Positions 1-5,317 of a stretch of DNA of 6,940 bases are shown piece after piece. Source of the DNA: Bacteroidales bacterium UBA1722 (GTDB lineage: Bacteria; Bacteroidota; Bacteroidia; Bacteroidales; UBA932). The notes under the pieces were generated by a model. That model saw nothing but the letters and a program-made list of their open reading frames with translations. It ran no database searches and was not told the DNA's origin. The stretch's first letter is position 1. Every line of letters starts with the position of its first letter. Location of the stretch: positions 1,282 through 8,221 of the forward strand of contig DCIQ01000049.1 in the NCBI GenBank assembly GCA_002317435.1, in the 5' to 3' direction. The position numbers and the translations under genes are program-made.

Positions 1-938
1 GGATTATCTTTCGAATCGTTGAAGAAGGTGTCTATCGCACTCGTGATTTTGGAAAAGTCCGGCTGGTCCGTCCCGTAAACTATAGGCTGGAATATGGGGT
101 CGAATACGGTATCGTATTTTCCTGGCCGGTCGTTGTATATCGCGATGAGCTGTTCCACCGCCCTGGCTGTGAGTCCGCGCCCTATTATTATGTTGTTTCT
201 GTCCAGAAGCAGCATCTGTGGAGTGGCGAGTACTCCGTACTTGTGGACGAAATCGGATTTCATATCGGGGTCCCAGACATCTACGATGGAGACCGCGGGA
301 CTCACCTGATATGTTTTTGCGGCTTCTGCGACCCAATTGACCCATTTTTCCCGGTCAGCCTGGGTATAAACTCTGTAGAGTGTCAGCCGGCAGCCTGAAA
401 GTGTGGACAGATATTTCATCAGTGCAGGCATCTGGCGACGGCATACGGGGCAGGCATCTTCGTAGAAAAGGACCAGTTTGTAGTCACCGAGGCAGGTCAG
501 CAGGGGGATGTTCACCCCCCGGATGTCGGGAAGTGTGAGTTCCGGGGCGGGAAGACCTATCAGCGAGGCGCGGTTCGTGTCCGCGTACAGCTTTATCATC
601 ATGTATTTGTCCCGGTCGGCAAGTTTTACGTTCCCGCTGAGGATATAGGTATCCGCTACATAGACTGCCAGTTCGTCATAGCCCATGATCTTGGACTTCT
701 TGTAGTAGTCGAAGGTGGTTTCAGCTATGAATGCTTTTTGTTCCGGATTCTTGGCGGTGTTCATCAGCATATCCACCTTGGGTATTATTTCCGCGGGCCG
801 GCCTCCGTCGAACATTCCCAGAATCAGGGTGATATCTTCGGTGGTGAGTGCGGTGGAATCGGATTTGGACACTGACTGGGCGGCCGAATGGTTCAGCACT
901 GCTGCCAGAAGGATAAACGAGAGTATCAGTCGCTTCAT
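1..938 (-). CDS. Exported thioredoxin-fold protein with CPVC motif (3' end outside window)
   Basis: Reading leftward from the ATG at 938 gives 312 uninterrupted codons to the window edge with no stop, so the gene is partial at its C-terminus. Residues 1-20 are a Sec-type signal peptide: a KR pair, a hydrophobic run (LILSFILLAAVL) and a likely cut after SAA before Gln21. There is no lipobox Cys. Residues about 30-125 are mostly helical and resemble the region preceding the redoxin domain in Bacteroidota proteins annotated DUF5106 (inference). Residues about 128-268 are a thioredoxin/TlpA-like fold. It has the CXXC motif CPVC at 163-166 (bases 441-452), preceded by VLFYEDA, and a cis-proline at ATP 238-240. 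At least 44 further residues follow, so a C-terminal extension exists. The start is fixed by the ATGA overlap with the coaD stop. The likely role is thiol-disulfide exchange in the periplasm; the substrate is unknown. An envelope stress or cytochrome-maturation role is possible but not shown. Confidence 0.8.
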   Translation of the reverse strand, partial: MKRLILSFILLAAVLNHSAAQSVSKSDSTALTTEDITLILGMFDGGRPAEIIPKVDMLMNTAKNPEQKAFIAETTFDYYKKSKIMGYDELAVYVADTYILSGNVKLADRDKYMMIKLYADTNRASLIGLPAPELTLPDIRGVNIPLLTCLGDYKLVLFYEDACPVCRRQMPALMKYLSTLSGCRLTLYRVYTQADREKWVNWVAEAAKTYQVSPAVSIVDVWDPDMKSDFVHKYGVLATPQMLLLDRNNIIIGRGLTARAVEQLIAIYNDRPGKYDTVFDPIFQPIVYGTDQPDFSKITSAIDTFFNDSKDN

Positions 939-1441
939 TTCAAAACGGGTTCTTGTCGGTTCTTGAGATATTTCTTTATGTCGATGCCTTCGCAGATGAA
1001 ACCCGAGGTGTCCCCACCATTTATGAGGATATCCCTGACTACTGTCGAAGAAACGAACGAATTCCCGCAGTCGGCGGGGAAAAATACGGTTTGTATGCTG
1101 TTGTCGAGCTGCTTGTTGGCCTGGGCTATGATGGTTTCGTTCTCGAAATCGGCGGTGGTGCGGACTCCGCGGACGATGATTCCCGCCCCGACTTCCCTGC
1201 AGAAGTCCACAGTCATCCCGGAGTAGCACGTCACCTCGATGTCCGCACCTTCTCCAATGAGGGGCGCGATGCTTTCCCGGATGATGTCCACCCGATCCCC
1301 GATGGAGAACATCCCCTTCTTGAGGTGGTTGTTGCCTACGGCAATAATGACTTTGTCGGAGATGCCGAGGGCGCGGCGGAGAATGTCCAGATGGCCTGTG
1401 GTGAAAGGATCGAACGATCCGGGGAAAACTGAAATTCGCAT
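935..1441 (-). CDS. coaD: Phosphopantetheine adenylyltransferase (CoaD)
   Basis: This 168-residue cytosolic enzyme transfers AMP from ATP to 4'-phosphopantetheine, giving dephospho-CoA in the penultimate step of coenzyme A synthesis. The length matches the family (about 160). The N-terminus MRISVFPGSFDPFTTGHLDI carries the nucleotidyltransferase T/HxGH signature (TTGH, residues 14-17). KKGMF at 41-45 matches the phosphopantetheine-contacting lysine region. VRGVRTTADFENE at about 90-102 is the conserved RG(L/V)R ATP-site segment, and SSTVVRDI at 131-138 is the C-terminal SS(T/S)xxR motif. The frame stays open upstream to an ATG at 1507. I chose the ATG at 1441 because the family begins at the MRI strand and because the extra 22 codons would run through the apparent promoter. 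The stop overlaps the next gene's start as ATGA, suggesting translational coupling. There is no Shine-Dalgarno sequence. Confidence 0.96.
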   Translation of the reverse strand: MRISVFPGSFDPFTTGHLDILRRALGISDKVIIAVGNNHLKKGMFSIGDRVDIIRESIAPLIGEGADIEVTCYSGMTVDFCREVGAGIIVRGVRTTADFENETIIAQANKQLDNSIQTVFFPADCGNSFVSSTVVRDILINGGDTSGFICEGIDIKKYLKNRQEPVLK

Positions 1442-1468
1442 GTCGGAGTATGTTTTCGTGCGCAATGA

Positions 1469-1483
1469 TTGCACAAAGTGCAA
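1469..1483. repeat. Perfect inverted repeat at the coaD promoter (possible operator)
   Basis: TTGCAC-AAA-GTGCAA is a perfect 6-bp inverted repeat with a 3-base centre. It overlaps the last bases of the proposed coaD -7 element and the expected transcription start. A further related half-site, GTGCGCAAT, lies at 1459-1467, so the central ATTGCAC arm could pair either way. It could be an operator or a small hairpin at the 5' end of the coaD mRNA. Its function is inferred only. Confidence 0.4.
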
Positions 1484-1508
1484 AAATACATAATTTAAAT
1501 TTCGCAAG
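1481..1508 (-). promoter_or_regulatory. Candidate Bacteroidota-type promoter for coaD
   Basis: Read on the minus strand, TATTTTTG (1488 to 1481) is an exact match to the Bacteroidota -7 consensus TAnnTTTG. CTTG (1508 to 1505), 16 bases upstream, could serve as the -33 element, though it is one base off TTTG and the spacing is slightly short. The start of transcription would be near 1474-1476, leaving a leader of about 35 bases before the coaD ATG. This would let coaD and the thioredoxin-fold gene be expressed apart from lon-ung. Confidence 0.55.
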
Positions 1509-1555
1509 TGCGGAACTCGAGTATATAATCGACGGTCAAAAAGCGCCCCCGCCGG

Positions 1556-2221
1556 TTACGCCCATATGATGGGGGAGAGCCCTTCCCGGACCAGCACCTC
1601 GTTGGTCTTCGAGAAGTGGCGGCACCCGAAGAATGCCCCGCGGGCCAGGGGAGAGGGGTGTGCGGCCTCGAAAACCGTATGGCGGGAGGTATCTATGAGT
1701 TCCCTTTTGCCTCTGGCAAAATTTCCCCACAGGAGAAATACCAGACCGTCCCTGCGGTCGGACAATGTGCGGATCACCGCATCGGTGAATGTCTGCCAGC
1801 CTATGCGGGAGTGGGAAGTGGGCTGGCCGGCCCTTACCGTGAGTACGGCGTTCAGCAGGAACACTCCCTGCCTGGCCCAGTCCCTGAGGCTGCCGCCCTG
1901 CCGGAGGGGGACGCCCAGATCATCGGAAATCTCCTTATAGATGTTGATCAGGGATGGGGGAGGGGTGACCCCGTCGGGGACGGAGAAGGAAAGACCTTCT
2001 GCCTGCCCGGGGTTATGATACGGATCCTGTCCGATTATCACCACCTTTACCGAATTGAACGGAGTCAGTTCGAAAGCATTGAAAATCTTGGGGCCGGGAG
2101 GATAGATGGTGATTCCGGACTCTTTTTCCTGATGGAGAAAACTGACAAGGTGTCCGAAATAGGGCTTGTCGAATTCATCCTTCAGAACTTCCTTCCAGGA
2201 GTGTTCGATGCGTACTTCCAT
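1556..2221 (-). CDS. ung: Uracil-DNA glycosylase, family 1
   Basis: This 221-residue enzyme cuts uracil from DNA and starts base-excision repair. All family-1 landmarks are present. The water-activating loop GQDPYH is at 64-69 with catalytic Asp66. GLSFSV at 76-81 supplies the stacking Phe79. LLNAVLTV at 122-129 contains the uracil-reading Asn124. The DNA-intercalation loop HPSPL is at 188-192 with catalytic His188. SHSRIGWQTFTD at about 136-147 is also typical. Length is normal. The chosen ATG at 2221 shares one base with the lon stop (TGATG). A GTG immediately upstream at 2224 is in frame and would add one residue and lengthen the overlap to four bases; ATG is favoured. The tight junction implies cotranscription and translational coupling with lon. 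The gene is followed by 114 noncoding bases before coaD, with no clear terminator. Confidence 0.97.
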   Translation of the reverse strand: MEVRIEHSWKEVLKDEFDKPYFGHLVSFLHQEKESGITIYPPGPKIFNAFELTPFNSVKVVIIGQDPYHNPGQAEGLSFSVPDGVTPPPSLINIYKEISDDLGVPLRQGGSLRDWARQGVFLLNAVLTVRAGQPTSHSRIGWQTFTDAVIRTLSDRRDGLVFLLWGNFARGKRELIDTSRHTVFEAAHPSPLARGAFFGCRHFSKTNEVLVREGLSPIIWA

Positions 2222-4623
2222 CACCCGAAAATGTATTTCAGCACTTCGTTGATGTCGTGGACATATACGAAGGAAAGTCCTTCCACGTACACCTGTTTGA
2301 TGTCTTCTATATCCTTGCGATTCTCCTCCGACAGGATTATGGTGTGGATGCCGGCTCTCTTGGCGGCGAGAATCTTCTCCTTTATGCCTCCTACCGGCAG
2401 GACTTTTCCGCGGAGGGTCATTTCGCCTGTCATCGCTATCCCGCTGCGGACCATACGGCCGCCGAGGGCCGAAGCCATCGCACTGACCATGGTGATGCCT
2501 GCCGAAGGACCGTCTTTCGGAATGGCGCCTTCGGGGACGTGGATGTGGATGTCACGCTCCATGATCTCCTTGGTGGTCATGCCGATGACGGAGGGATGCG
2601 CCTTCAGATACTGGAACGCTATGGTAGCGGATTCCTTCATCACGTCACCCAGATTTCCTGTCATCGAAAGATTCCCCTTGCCTTCGCTGATGCTGCATTC
2701 CACGAAGAGGATTTCCCCGCCCATCTCCGTCCAGGCCAGGCCGGTCACTACGCCGGGAGCCTCGTTGCCTTTCTGCATGTCGTGAATATTGGTGGGGATA
2801 CCGAGGAATTCGCGCACCAGTTCTGGGGTGACGGATATTTTCGACTCTTCCCCGGTGGCGATTTTGCGGGCGCTCACACGGGATATCTTGGCGATTTGCT
2901 TGTCCAGTCCGCGGACGCCGGATTCTCTGGTATATTCATCTATAACCTTTCTGACGGATGCTTGGCTGAAGCGGAGCTGGGACTTCTTCAGACCGTGGGC
3001 TTCAAGCTGCTTGGGGATGAGATATCCTTTCGCGATACTCTCCTTCTCTTCTGCCAGATAACCATTTACGGGTATCATCTCCATACGGTCTCTCAGAGCC
3101 GGGTGGATGGTGCTTATATTATTCGCGGTGGTGATGAAGAGCACCTTCGACAGATCATAGTCGATGTCGAGATAATTGTCGTGGAAGGTGTTGTTCTGTT
3201 CCGGGTCGAGAACTTCGAGCAGGGCATAGGAAGGGTCGCCCTTGAAATCCTGTGATATCTTATCTATCTCGTCCAGAACTATCACGGGATTCGAACTGCC
3301 CGCGCGCCGGATGTTTTCTATTATGCGGCCGGGCATGGCACCGATATAAGTCTTTCTGTGTCCCCGGATTTCCGATTCGTCGTGGAGACCTCCGAGAGAT
3401 ATCCTCTTGTACTGCCTTCCGATGGCTCTGGCTATCGATTTCCCGAGAGAAGTCTTGCCGACACCCGGAGGGCCGTAGAGGCACAGTATCGGAGACTTCA
3501 TGTCTCCCTTCAGTTTCAGAACCGCCAGATACTCGATGATTCTTTCTTTTACGGTTTCCAGACCGAAATGATCCTTGTCGAGAACTTTCTGGGCATGCTT
3601 CAGGTCCAGATTGTCCTTCGTCGTACGGTTCCACGGCAGCTCTACCAGAAGTTTCACATACTGATACTGAATATTGTAATCGGGCGAGTTGGGATTCGTT
3701 CGCTCCAATTTTCTCAATTCGCTCTCGAAGGCTTCGGCGGCATAGTCCGGCCAGTCCTGTTCCATCGCTTTCTGGCGAAGTTCTTCGAAATCCTGGGACT
3801 CGTCCATGCCAAGTTCCTCCTGGATGGTGCGGAGCTGGTTGTTCAGGAAATATTCCCTCTGCTGCTGGTCCATTTCGGAACGGGCTTTCTGCTGGATGTC
3901 GTCCTTCAGCCTGAGAATCTCCAACTGCCTGTTCATCATTTCCAACAGTTTCATGGCACGTACTTTCACCTTGCTCTCCTTCAGAAGCTGAATCTTATCG
4001 AGAGGATTTTCTATCTCGATGCTGGATGCGATGAAGTTTATCATGAACTCGTCCCCTTCCAGATTCCTGATGGCGAACGAGGCCTCCTGTGGAAGTGACG
4101 GGGACAGTTTGATTATCTGCAGGGCAGTGTCCTTCAGCGATGCGGTCAGGGATTTCATGTCCTTGTCATCCTTCTTCGGATGAATCTCTTCGAGATAGGA
4201 TACCTTCGCATATAAATAAGGTGTATCCGATACTTCTTCCACTATGGAAAATCTCTTGGCCCCCTGAAGGATGGCCGTGATGGTCCCGTCCGGCATCTCT
4301 ATTATCTTGAGAATTCTGGCGAGGGTACCCGTTTCGTACAGGTCGATGATTCTGGGATCTTCGACCATCACGTCTCTCTGGGAGACTGCACCTATTATCC
4401 GGCTGGATTTATATGCGTCTTTGACCAGTTTTATGGATTTTTCCCGCCCCACGGTGAGAGGCATTACGGTGGAAGGGAAAAGAACTGCATTCCTGAGTGC
4501 CAGCACGGGAAGTATTTCAGGCAAGTCGTTCTCATTCAGTTTCTGCACGGTATCGATGCTCATCACCGGTACGATATTGACTTCGCCGCTTCCGATGTCT
4601 GATAAAAAATTCTTTTTCGCCAT
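2221..4623 (-). CDS. lon: ATP-dependent Lon protease (LonA type)
   Basis: This is a cytosolic hexameric AAA+ serine protease of 800 residues (family usual 780-830) that degrades misfolded and selected regulatory proteins. Order of domains: N-terminal substrate-binding Lon domain, about 35-240 (LPVLALRNAVLFPSTVMPL opens it); coiled helical linker, about 240-350, with the conserved REYFLNNQL; AAA+ module with Walker A GPPGVGKT at 384-391, Walker B VIVLDEID at 447-454 and sensor-1 TTANN at 498-502; then the protease domain, about 615-800. The catalytic dyad is intact: Ser707 in PKDGPSAG and Lys750 in GGIKEK, 43 residues apart as in E. coli Lon (Ser679/Lys722). No frameshift is visible. The ATG at 4623 lies after a leader with two inverted repeats and no Shine-Dalgarno sequence. 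It is the first gene of the leftward cluster and diverges from the HU gene. Heat or stress control is likely from the family but not visible here. Confidence 0.98.
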   Translation of the reverse strand: MAKKNFLSDIGSGEVNIVPVMSIDTVQKLNENDLPEILPVLALRNAVLFPSTVMPLTVGREKSIKLVKDAYKSSRIIGAVSQRDVMVEDPRIIDLYETGTLARILKIIEMPDGTITAILQGAKRFSIVEEVSDTPYLYAKVSYLEEIHPKKDDKDMKSLTASLKDTALQIIKLSPSLPQEASFAIRNLEGDEFMINFIASSIEIENPLDKIQLLKESKVKVRAMKLLEMMNRQLEILRLKDDIQQKARSEMDQQQREYFLNNQLRTIQEELGMDESQDFEELRQKAMEQDWPDYAAEAFESELRKLERTNPNSPDYNIQYQYVKLLVELPWNRTTKDNLDLKHAQKVLDKDHFGLETVKERIIEYLAVLKLKGDMKSPILCLYGPPGVGKTSLGKSIARAIGRQYKRISLGGLHDESEIRGHRKTYIGAMPGRIIENIRRAGSSNPVIVLDEIDKISQDFKGDPSYALLEVLDPEQNNTFHDNYLDIDYDLSKVLFITTANNISTIHPALRDRMEMIPVNGYLAEEKESIAKGYLIPKQLEAHGLKKSQLRFSQASVRKVIDEYTRESGVRGLDKQIAKISRVSARKIATGEESKISVTPELVREFLGIPTNIHDMQKGNEAPGVVTGLAWTEMGGEILFVECSISEGKGNLSMTGNLGDVMKESATIAFQYLKAHPSVIGMTTKEIMERDIHIHVPEGAIPKDGPSAGITMVSAMASALGGRMVRSGIAMTGEMTLRGKVLPVGGIKEKILAAKRAGIHTIILSEENRKDIEDIKQVYVEGLSFVYVHDINEVLKYIFG

Positions 4624-4628
4624 ATATG

Positions 4629-4641
4629 TGACAATCTGTCA
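4629..4641 (-). repeat. Inverted repeat just upstream of the lon start codon
   Basis: TGACA-ATC-TGTCA is a perfect 5-bp inverted repeat with a 3-base loop, ending only 5 bases before the lon ATG. As RNA it would place a small hairpin in the ribosome-landing region. As DNA it could be a repressor half-site pair. It is short enough to be chance. Confidence 0.3.
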
Positions 4642-4658
4642 GTAATGATAGTGTATTA

Positions 4659-4672
4659 GCCCGTTGTCGGGC
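4659..4672 (-). repeat. GC-rich stem-loop in the lon leader
   Basis: GCCCG-TTGT-CGGGC is a perfect 5-bp GC stem with a 4-base loop, in an otherwise AT-rich intergenic stretch. It lies about 36 bases upstream of lon, at or just after the expected transcription start of the candidate lon promoter. No T-tract follows, so it is not an intrinsic terminator. It may stabilise the 5' end of the mRNA or act as a binding site. Confidence 0.35.
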
Positions 4673-4673
4673 G

Positions 4674-4705
4674 CGGATATATGTTCAGTCAATCTTTATG
4701 CCAAA
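4674..4705 (-). promoter_or_regulatory. Weak candidate promoter for lon
   Basis: On the minus strand, TTTG (4705 to 4702) is followed after 20 bases by TATATCCG (4681 to 4674). The latter matches the Bacteroidota TAnnTTTG box at only four of six fixed positions. Position and spacing suit lon transcription, with a start near 4667, but no exact -7 match exists in this gap on this strand. A stress-type promoter of another shape is possible. Confidence 0.35.
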
Positions 4706-4779
4706 AAAAGCATTGTCCCCGATGATGTTTTCAAAAGGAATCCATGATGCACGGGGAGACAAAATTTTGAAGAAATATG

Positions 4780-4809
4780 TTTGGAAATCAGGAAAAAGAG
4801 TTATTTTTG
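4780..4809 (+). promoter_or_regulatory. Bacteroidota-type promoter for the HU gene
   Basis: TTTG at 4780-4783 and TATTTTTG at 4802-4809 match the Bacteroidota -33 and -7 elements exactly, with an 18-base spacer. The start of transcription would be near 4815, giving a leader of about 30 AT-rich bases before the ATG at 4846. It has no Shine-Dalgarno sequence, only an A-rich stretch (ACCAAAATAATTCTGAT). This is the best promoter in the window and fits a highly expressed nucleoid protein. Confidence 0.7.
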
Positions 4810-4845
4810 CAGTCCTAAAAAACGTATAACCAAAATAATTCTGAT

Positions 4846-5130
4846 ATGACTAAAGCAGATATAGTGAACGAAGTGGCCAAGTCAACCGGTCTTGAGAAAA
4901 TAGCAGTGCAGAACGTAGTAGAGGCCTTTATGGAGAGCGTAAAGGATTCCCTCGCAAAGGACAGGAACGTGTATCTTCGCGGATTTGGCAGTTTTGTAGT
5001 CAAGAAACGTGCGCAGAAGACGGCGAGAAACATTTCCAAGAATCAGACCATCACTATTCCTGAACACAGTATTCCTTCTTTCAAGCCTGCGAAGGTGTTT
5101 ATGGCGAAAGTAAAATCAAACATCAAATAA
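4846..5130 (+). CDS. HU/IHF-family DNA-binding protein
   Basis: This 94-residue nucleoid protein binds and bends DNA as a dimer. The N-terminal helices (MTKADIVNEVAKSTGL, then a second helix at about 18-38) are the usual HU dimer core. YLRGFGSFVVKKR at 43-55 holds the family GFGSF signature at 46-50, followed by the beta-arm and the closing motif IPSFKPAKVF at about 76-85. The arm is odd: where canonical HU has RNPxTG with DNA-intercalating Pro63, this has RNISKN with Ile63, and a proline appears at 72. From memory this variant is common in Bacteroidota HU homologues. It is first in a rightward unit with the 29-residue basic protein, which begins 20 bases after its stop. Which paralogue name (hup, hbs, himA) applies cannot be told. 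Confidence 0.93.
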   Translation: MTKADIVNEVAKSTGLEKIAVQNVVEAFMESVKDSLAKDRNVYLRGFGSFVVKKRAQKTARNISKNQTITIPEHSIPSFKPAKVFMAKVKSNIK

Positions 5131-5150
5131 ATTATTAATCATTTACAGCT

Positions 5151-5240
5151 ATGCCAAGCGGAAAAAAGAGAAAAAGACATAAAATGGCTACGCATAAACG
5201 TAAAAAACGTTTACGTAAGAACAGACATAAAAAGAGATAG
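5151..5240 (+). CDS. 29-residue highly basic AURKAIP1/COX24-like peptide, probably ribosomal
   Basis: The frame from ATG 5151 to TAG 5240 encodes 29 residues, starting MPSGKKRKRHK and ending LRKNRHKKR. Seventeen residues are Lys/Arg and three are His; there is no acidic residue. The pattern K-M-x-x-H-K-R-K-K-R-x-R-K-N-R-H-K resembles the C-terminal AURKAIP1/COX24 domain of mitochondrial ribosomal protein mS38. Tiny Bacteroidota proteins carry that annotation, and I recall near-identical ones between HU and rng in other genomes. A ribosome-bound or RNA-binding role is inferred from composition and domain likeness. No Shine-Dalgarno sequence precedes it (AATCATTTACAGCT). It shares the HU transcript and ends 21 bases before a terminator-like hairpin. 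Its size means routine gene callers may miss it. Confidence 0.82.
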   Translation: MPSGKKRKRHKMATHKRKKRLRKNRHKKR

Positions 5241-5261
5241 TCTGAAAATGTAGCTTGCAGT

Positions 5262-5309
5262 AATCTAAAGCTAGTTCCTCCGTACAGCGTGAACTGCTTT
5301 AGATTTTTT
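5262..5309 (+). terminator. Intrinsic terminator or attenuator before rng
   Basis: The left arm (5262-5277) and right arm (5291-5305) pair over 15 base pairs, with one bulged T at about 5272 and a 13-base loop (5278-5290). A six-T run at 5304-5309 follows. This is the shape of a Rho-independent terminator, though the stem is AT-rich at its base. It closes the HU/basic-peptide unit, and its T-tract ends only 8 bases before the rng ATG. rng is thus either fed by readthrough (attenuation) or has its own promoter within the small gene, which I could not identify. Confidence 0.75.
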
Positions 5310-5317
5310 ATTGAAAT

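Noticed and set aside
1442..1507. 22-residue N-terminal extension of CoaD from the ATG at 1507
   Set aside because: The extension overlaps the TAnnTTTG promoter candidate, and the CoaD family starts at the MRISVFPGSFDP strand.
1536..1558. Possible terminator after ung (G-rich run followed by five Ts on the minus strand)
   Set aside because: The G-run has no complementary C-run nearby, so no stable stem forms.
1616..2785. Long plus-strand open frame (389 codons) opposite ung and the 3' end of lon
   Set aside because: Its translation is low-complexity and resembles no family. It lies wholly antisense to two genes with intact catalytic motifs, so it reflects codon composition.
2257..4098. Several plus-strand frames opposite lon (for example 2257-3255 and 3358-4098)
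   Set aside because: They are shadows of the lon coding frame, with no initiation signals or family likeness.
4776..4783. TATGTTTG as a second -7 element for the HU gene
   Set aside because: It matches TAnnTTTG, but no TTTG lies at the needed distance upstream. Its TTTG serves better as the -33 of the promoter ending at 4809.
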